NCBI RefSeq assembly: GCF_001445655.1
Contig: NZ_LNBE01000003.1
Location: 744,001 to 808,000 of the forward strand
DNA: 64,000 nt
Direction: 5' to 3'
From: Streptomyces roseifaciens
Lineage (GTDB): Bacteria > Actinomycetota > Actinomycetes > Streptomycetales > Streptomycetaceae
Shown here: in pieces, positions 45,556 to 54,045 of the stretch
How the letters are laid out: each line of letters opens with the position of its first letter
Numbering within the stretch: position 1 is the first letter of the stretch
Position numbers and translations under genes: made by a program
The notes under the pieces: generated by a model
Databases searched by the model: none
What the model saw: the letters and a program-made list of their open reading frames with translations, nothing else
Told to the model about the DNA's origin: nothing

Positions 45556-46740
45556 GTGCACGTCGGACCGGGTCGTCGCTCCGCCCTGTTGGCATCCGCC
45601 GCTCTCGCGGGCTCTCTGGTGCTCACCGCCTGCTCGGGCGGTTCGGGCGGAGGCGGTAATGACGCGGGCCCCGAGCCCAGGATCACCGTCAGCCCCGGCG
45701 AGGGCAAGGACGTCAAGCTCGGCTCGCAGATATCGGTCAAGGCCGAGGGCGGGAAGCTCACCGAGGTCGAGGTCAAGGACGCCAAGGGCGAGAAGGTCAC
45801 CGGGCGGATGGCCGACGACGGCGCCACCTGGACCGCCGACGGCAAGGTCGGCCCGAAGAACACCTACACCGTGCGCTCCAAGGCGAAGGGCGGGAAGGAC
45901 GGCAAGGGCAAGGAGGCCTCCTCGTCGGCCACCTTCACCACGCAGGCCGCGCCCAGCGTCAACAAGCTCACCAACACCCCGGGCAACGGCCAGACCGTAG
46001 GCACCGGCATGCCCGTCTCGATCCTCTTCGACCACCCGGTGGACAAGAGCAAGCGCGCCGAGATCGAGAAGTCCCTGACCGTCACCTCGACGCCCAAGGT
46101 CGAGGGCGCCTGGGGCTGGGTCAAGGACTGGTCCGGCCAGGACCGCATCGACTGGCGGCCCAAGACCTACTGGCCCTCCGGGACCAAGGTCAACGTCAAG
46201 GGCCTGCTGTCGGGCGTCGACTCGGGCGAGGGCGGCTGGTTCGCGAAGAACTACGCCTGGGACTTCTCCATAGGCGCCGACCACAAGGCCGTCATCGACG
46301 TTCCCTCGCACACCCTCACGATGCTCGAGAACGGCAAGGCCGTCGGCACCATCAAGGGCTCCGCCGGCTCCCCGGTGGACCCCACCCGCGGCGGCGTCCA
46401 CACCGTCCGCAGCAAGAACGCCGACGAGACCATGGACTCCTCCACCATCGGTCACGGCAACGAGTGGATGCTCGACTCCAAGTGGGTCACCCACCTGACC
46501 GCCTCCGGCACCTTCCTGCACTCGGCGCCCTGGAACCAGTCCATCGGCGTGGAGAACAACAGCCACGGCTGCTTCGGCATGACGACCTCCGACGCGAAGA
46601 AGGTCTACGACTTCCTCCCCATCGGCTCCACCGTCGAGGTCAAGAACACCACCAGCACCAAGGTCACCGACCCGGGCAACGGCCTGTCGGTCTGGCAGGA
46701 GAGCTGGGACCAGTGGCAGAAGCGCAGCGCCCTGAAGTGA
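45556..46740 (+). CDS. Lipoprotein L,D-transpeptidase with Ig-like domains
   Basis: The 394-residue protein has a lipoprotein signal (LVLTAC, lipid-modified C26). Two Ig-like domains follow (about 40-130 and 135-255) and then a YkuD catalytic domain with nucleophile C339 in SHGCFGM. This is the LdtMt2 architecture: it forms 3-3 crosslinks in peptidoglycan outside the membrane. The GTG start follows GAAAGGTCG. The 332-base gap upstream of it has an AT-richer stretch (about 45460-45500) suited to a promoter and nothing else evident. Confidence 0.92.
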   Translation: MHVGPGRRSALLASAALAGSLVLTACSGGSGGGGNDAGPEPRITVSPGEGKDVKLGSQISVKAEGGKLTEVEVKDAKGEKVTGRMADDGATWTADGKVGPKNTYTVRSKAKGGKDGKGKEASSSATFTTQAAPSVNKLTNTPGNGQTVGTGMPVSILFDHPVDKSKRAEIEKSLTVTSTPKVEGAWGWVKDWSGQDRIDWRPKTYWPSGTKVNVKGLLSGVDSGEGGWFAKNYAWDFSIGADHKAVIDVPSHTLTMLENGKAVGTIKGSAGSPVDPTRGGVHTVRSKNADETMDSSTIGHGNEWMLDSKWVTHLTASGTFLHSAPWNQSIGVENNSHGCFGMTTSDAKKVYDFLPIGSTVEVKNTTSTKVTDPGNGLSVWQESWDQWQKRSALK

Positions 46741-47081
46741 TGCCGGGGGTACGGTGGGCGGCGATGCTTTCCGGCCGTCCGTGAGGGGGCGGGGCGCGTC
46801 CGTGGCGACTGCGCCCCGCAATGCCCTGACCTGCGCAGCGGGGCGCGTGGAGCGTGGACTAAGGCCGGTGTCCTATGCAGTGGGCGGTCCGCGCGCCCGA
46901 CGGCCCCAATGCACCCCATGGAACGTATGGTTGTCGTTTTAATGGCCGTGCCAAGAGGGCAGCACTCTGCCAGGCCCGCCCGGGAACGCAGAGGGGCGGA
47001 GCGGATGCTCCGTGCAGGCCGGGCCCGAACCGCGAAAGGATCGAGATCGGCTCAGCACGGCCCTGAAGGAGGCTGGCCTCG
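46741..47081. other. Gap between L,D-transpeptidase and terpene synthase genes
   Basis: No gene is supported here. A locally AT-rich tract (about 46915-46945, containing TTGTCGTTTTAATGG) could hold the terpene synthase promoter. A GAAGGAGG ribosome site is at the end of the gap. A weak GGCAG-N4-CTGCC hairpin lies at 46958-46971. Confidence 0.4.
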
Positions 47082-48104
47082 ATGCCACAGGACATCGCCC
47101 TGGACATTCCTTTCCCCAAGCGGCTGAATCCCTACGTGGAGGTGGCGCGGGCGCGCAACGAGCACTGGCTGGTCTCCACCGGTCTGCTCAGCAGCCCGCA
47201 CAACCTCGAGCGGTACCGCACCTGGCGCATCGAGCGGCTGGCCGCCGGCTTCCTGCCCGGGGTCGGCGTCAACGACCTGACCTTCGGCCTCGCCGTACAG
47301 AGCTTCTTCTTCTTTTTCGACGATCTCTTCGACAGCGGGCTCGGCGAGGACCCCGCCGCCACCTACGAGATCTGCCACGAAATGGCGGCCCTCGCCCGCC
47401 AGGAACCCGGCTCGGCCGGCATCACCCCCTCCTTCCCGCTCGCCCGCGTCTGGACGGAGCTGTGGCTCCAGGCCCAGCTGGGCATGTCGGCCGCCTGGCG
47501 GGCCCGGGCCGTACGGCACTGGGAGGAGTACTTCCTCACCTACGTCTCCGAGGCCGTCAACCGCCGCGCCGGCACGGTCCTCGGCATGGACCCGTACATG
47601 AAGCTGCGCCGCCTCGGCATCGGCAGCGAGGTCGTCGTGGACGTCTCCGAGCGCTGCGGGCACTTCGAGGCGCCCCCCGAGATCCACCAGAGCATGTGCG
47701 TCCTGGAGGCCCGGACCATCACCGCCGAGGTCGTCACCCTCACCAACGACCTCCACTCCCTGGAGAAGGACCTGGCCAACGGCGAGCTCAACAACGCCGT
47801 CCTGCTGCTCGGCCTGGAGCACGGGTGCAGCCGCGCGGAGGCGATCGTCCACGTCCAGCGCATGATCCGCCGCCGCACCACCCGGTTCCTGCAGCTGGAG
47901 GCCGAGGCCGACCGGCTCTGCGAGGTCTTCGGCCTCTCCCCCGAACAGCGCGAGAACACCCGGCTCTTCCTCGACACCAACCGCGCCTGCATGCGCGGCA
48001 ACCTCGACTGGAGCAACGAGAGCGGCCGCTACAGCGAGATCGGCGTCCTGCACGTCAACCGCTCCCGCCGGATAGAGGACGTGGTCGCCCGGACCGCGGA
48101 GTGA
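47082..48104 (+). CDS. Class I terpene synthase
   Basis: The 340-residue protein has the aspartate-rich motif DDLFD (80-84, after FFFFF) and the NSE triad NDLHSLEKD (N222, S226, D230 in place of the more common Glu). A C-terminal RY pair lies in SGRYSE. These bind Mg2+ and diphosphate, and the size is that of bacterial sesquiterpene or related cyclases. GGAGG lies 12 bases before the ATG. There is no adjacent prenyl transferase or P450, so the product would be a plain terpene. Chain length of the substrate cannot be judged. Confidence 0.92.
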   Translation: MPQDIALDIPFPKRLNPYVEVARARNEHWLVSTGLLSSPHNLERYRTWRIERLAAGFLPGVGVNDLTFGLAVQSFFFFFDDLFDSGLGEDPAATYEICHEMAALARQEPGSAGITPSFPLARVWTELWLQAQLGMSAAWRARAVRHWEEYFLTYVSEAVNRRAGTVLGMDPYMKLRRLGIGSEVVVDVSERCGHFEAPPEIHQSMCVLEARTITAEVVTLTNDLHSLEKDLANGELNNAVLLLGLEHGCSRAEAIVHVQRMIRRRTTRFLQLEAEADRLCEVFGLSPEQRENTRLFLDTNRACMRGNLDWSNESGRYSEIGVLHVNRSRRIEDVVARTAE

Positions 48105-48189
48105 GCACCGCGGCCCGGCCGGTGAACTCGTCCCTTCGGCCGAGGCGGCTCCGGCCGATCGGCCGAGGCGGCGGGGGAGCCGCGGATGC

Positions 48190-48816
48190 TTGGCTGGAGG
48201 GATGCTGCACCTGCTCTACCTGGCCGGGATCGCCGCCTTCGCGGCCAGCGGCGTCCTCGCCGCGCACCGCGCCCGACTCGACCCCTTCGGCGGGCTCGTC
48301 CTCGCCTTCGCCGCCGCCATCTCCGGCGGCACCCTGCGCGACCTCATCCTCGACCGGCACCCGCTGTACTGGACCCACGACTGGATCCTGCTCACCGTCA
48401 TCGCGGTCACGGCCGTGGCGACCATGCTCTTCCTGCACCACCGCGAACTCCCGCGCCGCTCCCTGATGACCGTCGACGCCGTCGGCCTCGCCGTCGTCAC
48501 CGTCATCGGCGCAAGGGCCGCGCTCGACGCGGGCGTCACCCCGTTCGCCGCGGTCATCCTCGCCGTCGTCACCGGGGTGACCGGAGAGGTCGTCCGCGAC
48601 GTCCTGTGCGGGGAGTTCCCGCCGCTGCTGCTCCGCGAGGAGGTCTACGCCACCGCGGCGCTGCTCGGCGCCGTCTGCTACCTGGTCCTGGACCGGCTCG
48701 GCACCGGGCCGACGGCCGCCGCCGTCGTATCCGCGTCCGTCGTCTTCGCGGTGCGCATGGGGGCGCTGCACTTCGGCCTCCACCTGCCCCGCCTCGCGGG
48801 CCGCCCGCGGGCGTAG
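48190..48816 (+). CDS. TRIC/YicG-family (UPF0126) membrane protein
   Basis: The 208-residue protein has seven hydrophobic helices and the family's repeated motifs: AASGVLAAHRARLDPFGGLVL with GGTLRDLIL in the first half, and VTGVTGEVVRDVL in the second. TRIC-type proteins form trimeric cation channels. The start is either TTG at 48190 or ATG at 48202. The ATG has GGAGGG directly against it, too close for a normal ribosome site, so the TTG is used here. Confidence 0.88.
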   Translation: MAGGMLHLLYLAGIAAFAASGVLAAHRARLDPFGGLVLAFAAAISGGTLRDLILDRHPLYWTHDWILLTVIAVTAVATMLFLHHRELPRRSLMTVDAVGLAVVTVIGARAALDAGVTPFAAVILAVVTGVTGEVVRDVLCGEFPPLLLREEVYATAALLGAVCYLVLDRLGTGPTAAAVVSASVVFAVRMGALHFGLHLPRLAGRPRA

Positions 48817-48850
48817 GGGCTCGCAGGGCTCGGCAGGCGCCGGCCGGGCC

Positions 48851-49462
48851 CTACCCCTCCAGGAGCTCCAGCTCCAGCAGCCACTCGACGACCTCGGTCC
48901 GGTGCCGGGCCTCGCGCGGATCCGCACCCCACACGTACAGCCCGTGCCCGGCCACGACCACCGCGGGCATCCGCGGCTCGCGGGCGGCCGCCAGCCGGTC
49001 GCCCAGCACGCGCATGTCCTGGCTGTTGCCGATGACCGGCAGGACGACCTCCGGTCCGTCGGCCGGGAGCCCGAGCCCCTTCAGCATCTCCAGGTCCTTC
49101 AGCACGATGCCCCCCGGACGGCGGCGGGCCATCGCCACCGACGCGACCGTGTGGACGTGCACGACCGCACCCGCACCCGTCAGCCGGACCACCCGCGCGT
49201 GCAGCGCCGCCTCCGCCGACGGCCTGCCGCCCGCCACGGCCGCGCCCTCGCCGTCGACCAGCACCACGTCGGCGGCCGTCAGCTCGCCCTTGTCGAGAGC
49301 GCTCGCCGTGACCGCCAGGCGCAGCGGCTCCCGGCCGGTGACCACCGACAGGTTCCCCGAGGTGCCGCGCATCCAGCCGAACGACGCGAAGCGGGCCGCC
49401 TCCGCGGCCAGCCTCGCACCCGCCTCCGCCAGGTCCGGAAGGTCCGCGCCCGCGCCGGTCAC
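48851..49462 (-). CDS. mtnB: Methylthioribulose-1-phosphate dehydratase
   Basis: The 203-residue class II aldolase-fold protein has RGTSGNLS near the N-terminus, HARVVRLTGAGAVVHVHT with zinc histidines and a third histidine in VAGHGLYVWG. MtnB dehydrates 5-methylthioribulose-1-phosphate in methionine salvage. The GTG start overlaps the mtnC stop by 4 bases. It is the last gene of an mtnD-mtnC-mtnB operon. Confidence 0.92.
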   Translation of the reverse strand: MTGAGADLPDLAEAGARLAAEAARFASFGWMRGTSGNLSVVTGREPLRLAVTASALDKGELTAADVVLVDGEGAAVAGGRPSAEAALHARVVRLTGAGAVVHVHTVASVAMARRRPGGIVLKDLEMLKGLGLPADGPEVVLPVIGNSQDMRVLGDRLAAAREPRMPAVVVAGHGLYVWGADPREARHRTEVVEWLLELELLEG

Positions 49463-50184
49463 GGCCCGCTCCCCGCCCGCGCGACGTCGATGCCGGCGAA
49501 GGAACCCGCCTCCGGGTGCCCGCCCGTGCCCTGCGCGTAGTACGGCTCGCCCGGGCGCCGCACGCCCGCCGTGAGCCAGCCCGCCGTCCGCGCCGCGTCC
49601 AGCTCCGCGGGCCGGTCGGAGAGGAACAGGGTCCGGCCCGGCGGCGCCCCGATGGCCTCGGAGATGACACGGTACGAGCCCGGCGACTGCTTCGGCCCGG
49701 CGTTCTCCGTGTCGTACAACCCGTCCACCAGCGGCAGCAGATCGCCCTGCACGCTGTGCCCGAACCAGGCGCGCTGCGCCGCCACCGACCCGGACGAGTA
49801 CACGTGCAGCCGCACCCCGCCCGCCCGCCACCGCCGCAGCGCGGGCACCACGTCCTCGTAGAAGTGCGAGACCAGCTCGCCGCGGGCGAACCCCTCCGAC
49901 CACACGATGCCCTGCAACGTCTTCAGCGGCGTGGCCTTGCGGTCCTCGTCCAGCCAGGAGTTGAGGGCCTGCACGATGCGCGGGGCGTCCGCGGCCGGCT
50001 CCCCCAGGAGCGCGCGGACCTGCTCGGCGGCGCGCCGCACCGCGGGCTCGGCGGCCCGCTCGGTGAGCAGGGAGCCGAACCGGCTGCGCGAGTACGGGTA
50101 GAGCACGTCCACGACGAAGCCCGTGGCGCTCGTCGTGCCCTCGATGTCCAGGACCACGCAGTCCGCCGCGAACCGCAGGCTCAT
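49459..50184 (-). CDS. mtnC: Enolase-phosphatase E1 (methionine salvage)
   Basis: The 241-residue HAD-fold protein has the nucleophile motif LDIEGTT (D13), the SSGS motif II (VYSSGSV) and [10 protein letters not shown]. MtnC enolises and dephosphorylates 2,3-diketo-5-methylthiopentyl-1-phosphate to the acireductone. It overlaps both neighbours by 4 bases, so the three proteins are made together. Confidence 0.93.
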   Translation of the reverse strand: MSLRFAADCVVLDIEGTTSATGFVVDVLYPYSRSRFGSLLTERAAEPAVRRAAEQVRALLGEPAADAPRIVQALNSWLDEDRKATPLKTLQGIVWSEGFARGELVSHFYEDVVPALRRWRAGGVRLHVYSSGSVAAQRAWFGHSVQGDLLPLVDGLYDTENAGPKQSPGSYRVISEAIGAPPGRTLFLSDRPAELDAARTAGWLTAGVRRPGEPYYAQGTGGHPEAGSFAGIDVARAGSGP

Positions 50185-50765
50185 GCCACCCGCCCGGCGC
50201 GCAGGTCGTCGAAGGAGGGGAATCGGGAGGCGATGTCGCTGCCGGTGAAGGAGGCGCCCCAGCCGTCCGGCACGTGGAAGAAGCGGATCGCGGTGAAGGA
50301 CGGCACCGTCCCCATGTCGAACCAGTGCCTGGTGCCCCGCGGCACGCCCAGCAGGTCGCCGCGCTCGCAGTGCACCGCGTGCACCAGGCCGTCCACGTGC
50401 AGGTAGAACACCCCGGCCCCGGCGACGAAGAAGCGGACCTCGTCGTCATCGTCGTGCGTGTGCTCGGCGAGGAACTTCTCCCGCGCGGCCGCGGCCTTCG
50501 CCGGCCAGCCGGGGGAGCCGTCGGGGTGGAGCGCGGCCACGTCGACCGTGGCGAAGCCCTCCTCGGCCGTGAGCCGGGCGACCTCGGGGGCGTAGGCGGC
50601 GAGCACGGCCTCGGCGGACGCGCCGGCCGGCACGCCGTCGCGCACGGGCCACCGCTCGAAGCGCACGCCCGCCGGGGCCAGCGCCGCTGCGATCCGGGCG
50701 GTCTCGCCCGTGCGCAGGAGAAGGGTGTCCGGGCCGGAGTCCGGCCACGTGGTCAGCAGTGTCAT
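50181..50765 (-). CDS. mtnD: Acireductone dioxygenase
   Basis: The 194-residue cupin protein has metal ligands in [14 protein letters not shown] and H147 in [11 protein letters not shown]. It oxidises the acireductone to formate and the keto acid of methionine (Fe form). One oddity: the family motif is normally H-x-H-x3-E, whereas here H102, H104 and E109 are separated as H-x-H-x4-E by an extra Asp in a GAC/GAT run. It is the first gene of the operon. The MTA phosphorylase and MtnA genes are not in this window. Confidence 0.92.
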   Translation of the reverse strand: MTLLTTWPDSGPDTLLLRTGETARIAAALAPAGVRFERWPVRDGVPAGASAEAVLAAYAPEVARLTAEEGFATVDVAALHPDGSPGWPAKAAAAREKFLAEHTHDDDDEVRFFVAGAGVFYLHVDGLVHAVHCERGDLLGVPRGTRHWFDMGTVPSFTAIRFFHVPDGWGASFTGSDIASRFPSFDDLRAGRVA

Positions 50766-50870
50766 CGCAACTCCAGGGTCCGAACGGCCGGGAGGGACTG
50801 CCCGTCCGGATCGTAGTGCGCCGCCGCAGGGCACCCAAGAGGGCGCGGGGGAGCGGGTCCGCGGAGGGGC

Positions 50871-51659
50871 TCACCCCGGCGAGGCGACGTCCCTCTCCCC
50901 GCGGACGTCGTCACCGCCTCCGGGGAAGAAGTCCACCAGCAGCATGTCGCGCATTCCGCAGGACGCGCCCGGCGCGGGCCGGACGGGCGAGACGCCGTGC
51001 AGCAGCCGCCGGTCGTCGAGCACGATCGTCTCCAGCGGGGCGGTGAGCAGGGCCCGGTGGACCGGGCGGCTGCGCAGGTCGTACAGGGCGGACTCCGCGC
51101 CGCTCACGTCCTCGCGCCGGATCAGCACCTGGGCCACGTAGGAGTGCCCGTCCTGGTGGACGCCCTCCGGGGCCGGGTGGCCCTCGGTGCGGGTCGTGGC
51201 CGTGACACGTATCTGGTGGACCCCGCAGGTGTCCATGCCCGCGCGCGGGCCGGGCAGATGACGGCGCAGGGTGTGGACGACGGTCCGCAGCACCTCGCCG
51301 CCCGCGACGGCGGCGGAGAGCGGGGCGAACAGGCGCTGCACCCCGCCGTGGACCTTGTTGACGGACTTGTCCTGGAAGAACGCGGTGTGCGGCAGCCGCT
51401 CCAGCCGGCCCGGCCGGATCCGGAAGAGCCCGTAGCGGCGGAAGCGGTACGGGGTGTCGGTGCCGAGGTGGGTGTCGGCCGGCAGGTCGTCCCACGATCC
51501 CGTGAACTCCTCGACGGCGCCCGCCCCTACCCCGCCCAGGGCGGCCCCGAGCACCTCCGGGCCGAAGTGCACGAAGGGCGGGCCTCCGGGTGCCGCCGGA
51601 GCGCCGGCTGGCGTGCGGGTCAGGCGGGGGGCCGGTGCGCCCGGCGGGCTGGAGGTCAT
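50871..51659 (-). CDS. 2OG-Fe(II) dioxygenase (PF10014, isoleucine-dioxygenase-like)
   Basis: The 262-residue protein has the iron motif H-x-D in GVHQDGHSYVAQVL and the distal histidine in LLHGVSPVRP, the pattern of the 2OG-Fe_Oxy_2 family, which hydroxylates free amino acids such as isoleucine. An FRRYG and FFQDKSVNKVHGGVQR stretch is also characteristic. GGAGG-like sequence precedes the ATG. It is a single gene between mtn and the fatty-acid cluster; a link to either is not evident. Confidence 0.85.
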   Translation of the reverse strand: MTSSPPGAPAPRLTRTPAGAPAAPGGPPFVHFGPEVLGAALGGVGAGAVEEFTGSWDDLPADTHLGTDTPYRFRRYGLFRIRPGRLERLPHTAFFQDKSVNKVHGGVQRLFAPLSAAVAGGEVLRTVVHTLRRHLPGPRAGMDTCGVHQIRVTATTRTEGHPAPEGVHQDGHSYVAQVLIRREDVSGAESALYDLRSRPVHRALLTAPLETIVLDDRRLLHGVSPVRPAPGASCGMRDMLLVDFFPGGGDDVRGERDVASPG

Positions 51660-51826
51660 GGCGGTGTCCTGCCTTCGTACGGGGAAGCGCTTCGTCTCGA
51701 CAGTAGGCCGATTGCCGGTTCTGCTGGCCGGAATGCATCGTTCGGCCGCGCGACCGGAAGTGTGTTCCCGTAGGCAGGTGTTGGTGTCGTCGTACCGGCC
51801 CCTCACGGAGGCGGCCGGTCCGGTGC

Positions 51827-52825
51827 TCAGGGCAGGCGGACCACCTGGGCGCCCCACGTGAGGCCCGCGCCGAAGCCGAGGAGCAGCGCGAGGCCGCCGC
51901 TGCTCACGGACCCCATCTCCTTCAGGCGCGCCAGGGCGAGCGGGACCGAGGCGGCGGAGGTGTTGCCGCTGTGCACCACGTCGCGGGCCACGGTGACGTG
52001 CTCGGGCAGGGCCAGCCGCTGGGTGACGGTCTCGATCATGCGCAGATTCGCCTGGTGCGGCACGAAGGCGTCGAGCTCGCCGGCGCCGATCCCGGCCGCG
52101 TCGAGGGCCGCCCGGGCGACCGGCGGCATCTCCTCGATGGCCCACCGGAAGACCTCGGGGCCCGCCATCTTCATGGTGGGCCACTCCCTTCCCGGGTCGT
52201 CCCGGAACGCGTCCCAGGCGGCGTCGTGCGCGATGAGCCCCGCACGGCTGCCGTCGGAGCCCCAGACGACCGGGCCGATGCCCTCCTCGTCCTGCGGTCC
52301 GACCACCACCGCCCCCGCCCCGTCGGCGAAGAGGATCGCGGCCGACGGGTCCTCCGGTCCGACGATGTCCGTCATCCGGTCGGAGCCGATGACCGCCACG
52401 TACTGCGCCGACCCGTCGCGGACCATGGCAGAGGCGAGTGCCAGGGCGTAACAGAATCCCGCGCAGGCGGCGTTGAGATCAAAAGCGGCGGCGCGGATTC
52501 CGAGCCGGTCGGCGATCTCCGCGGACCCCCCCGGGCTCTGCTGCAGATACGACATGGAGGCCAGGATGACGGCCCCCAGCTTTCCGGGTGCGATTCCCGC
52601 GTCGGCCGCGGCCTTCCGCGCGGCTTCCACCGCCATATCGGTCACCGATTCGCCCGTGCCGGCATATCGGCGCTCGACGATGCCGGTGCGGCGCTCTATC
52701 CACTCGGCGGTCCGGCCGGTGCGGGCCGCGACTTCCGCATTGCCCACCACCCGGTGCGGGCGGTACGCGCCGATGCCCAGAATTCCTACGCCGTTCACCG
52801 CAGTTCGCTGCATCAATGCGCGCAT
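51827..52825 (-). CDS. Beta-ketoacyl-ACP synthase III (FabH-like)
   Basis: The 332-residue thiolase-fold protein has the KAS III triad C121 (NAACAGF), H257 (PHQANLR) and N288 (HSGNTS). KAS III condenses a starter acyl-CoA with malonyl-ACP. A GGGGGG ribosome site lies 7 bases before the ATG. It is divergent from the polyyne-like cluster and probably belongs to it, providing or elongating the fatty-acid precursor. A role as a resistant copy of a thiolase-fold target is an alternative. Housekeeping fabH normally sits with fabD and acpP, which are absent here. Confidence 0.9.
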   Translation of the reverse strand: MRALMQRTAVNGVGILGIGAYRPHRVVGNAEVAARTGRTAEWIERRTGIVERRYAGTGESVTDMAVEAARKAAADAGIAPGKLGAVILASMSYLQQSPGGSAEIADRLGIRAAAFDLNAACAGFCYALALASAMVRDGSAQYVAVIGSDRMTDIVGPEDPSAAILFADGAGAVVVGPQDEEGIGPVVWGSDGSRAGLIAHDAAWDAFRDDPGREWPTMKMAGPEVFRWAIEEMPPVARAALDAAGIGAGELDAFVPHQANLRMIETVTQRLALPEHVTVARDVVHSGNTSAASVPLALARLKEMGSVSSGGLALLLGFGAGLTWGAQVVRLP

Positions 52826-53131
52826 ACAGGCCCCCCCAAGCCACCTCTGATGTGTCGGCGGCGAGACTATCCCCGGGTGGGTTGGAGGACGCAACCCACT
52901 GCAGCGCAGAGTGTGCGTGTTGAACGTCACGCCGGGCCGAGGATTCACTTCGGTCGTGATGCGGGTCACAAAATTTATTGCTTGCTTGGTGACGCACCGC
53001 CCTTCTACGGTCACTCGTGTGATCCAACTCGGAAGAGTGAATGGCTTGTTGCCAAGGACCGAGCACCACCACAGAATTCCGCCCCTCTCCCGCGTTCCCG
53101 TCGCCCGGCCGGCGGCCGGATCGGAGGGGCC
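52826..53131. promoter_or_regulatory. Divergent control region of the polyyne-like cluster, with Crp-like site
   Basis: This 306-base gap separates KAS III from the rightward cluster. It contains GTGGGTTG/CAACCCAC arms (52877-52884, 52892-52899). It also contains a Crp-like site CGTGA-N6-TCACA (52955-52970), overlapping an unusually AT-rich tract (AAAATTTATTG). Two further GGTCAC/GTGA half-sites lie at about 52988-53030. No small gene is convincing. Confidence 0.5.
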
Positions 53132-53941
53132 ATGACCAGTACCGCTTCACCGCTTTCCCCGGTGGCGCTCCTCGGCCGGTCCTCCGGCGAAGAGATCGCC
53201 GCCGGAAGTCATCTGCACGGTTTCGGCGGCTTTCACGGCGGCCTGACGCTCGCGCTGCTGGCTTCGGCGATGCAGGATGCCGCAGGGGAGGTGGCACCCG
53301 GCCTCCGGCTGCAGAGCGCAACGGCGCGTTTCCTGCGGCCGATCGGCGACGACTTCCGGCTGGAGACCTCGTTGCTGCGCGCCGGGCGCACGCTCACCAC
53401 GTTCGGTGGCCGCGCGGTCACCGAAAAGGGTGTTCACGTAGAAGGATCGGCCGTCTTCGGAAATCCGCAGCCGGCCGAGTGGCAGTCGTTCGCTCCGGCG
53501 GTTCCGGATGCGCCGCCTCCGGAAGAGTGCGACGTCTTCGTCATCCCGCCCGAGTTCGTCGCCATTTCCACCTACCTGGAGATCCGCCCGGTCGGGCCCA
53601 GCCGTCCCTACGCGGGCGGTGCCGAGCCCGAACTCATCGCGTGGATCAGGATTCTGGAGGACGAACGTCCGCCGGACGCGCTGCGTTTCGTGTTCCTGAT
53701 GGATTCACTTGCTCCGTCGTACGCGGCGGTGCTCTCGACGCTAGCGTTGGTGCCCACGGTCGAACTCACGGTCCGGCCCGGCGCGAATCTGGCGCAGGCG
53801 TCGTCGCCGTGGATCCTGCTGCGCGCACGGACCCGCTCCGCGACCGCCGAGGGCTGGGTCGACGAGGAAATCGACGCCTGGGGCAGGGACGGGGCCCACC
53901 TGGGTTCCGCACAACAGCTCCGCATCGTCCGTACCGGCTGA
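53132..53941 (+). CDS. Acyl-CoA thioesterase-like double-hotdog protein
   Basis: The 269-residue protein resembles the TesB/4HBT_3 family. The first hotdog has GFGGFHGGLTLALLASAM and ATARFLRPI; the second has LDSLAPSY-like FLMDSLAPSYAAVLS and TVELTVRP. Such proteins hydrolyse acyl-CoA or acyl-ACP, but many lack activity. GGAGGGGC precedes the ATG. It opens the rightward cluster and may free a fatty acid for the acyl-AMP ligase that follows, after about 100 bases. Confidence 0.8.
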   Translation: MTSTASPLSPVALLGRSSGEEIAAGSHLHGFGGFHGGLTLALLASAMQDAAGEVAPGLRLQSATARFLRPIGDDFRLETSLLRAGRTLTTFGGRAVTEKGVHVEGSAVFGNPQPAEWQSFAPAVPDAPPPEECDVFVIPPEFVAISTYLEIRPVGPSRPYAGGAEPELIAWIRILEDERPPDALRFVFLMDSLAPSYAAVLSTLALVPTVELTVRPGANLAQASSPWILLRARTRSATAEGWVDEEIDAWGRDGAHLGSAQQLRIVRTG

Positions 53942-54045
53942 CGAGGGCGACGGCCGACGGTACGGCGCACACCATCTTTCGCGGGCCGCGCACCGGTGAC
54001 ACGGGTGCGGCCCCGCTCACAGAACTGAAACTTCACGGGGGCGTT

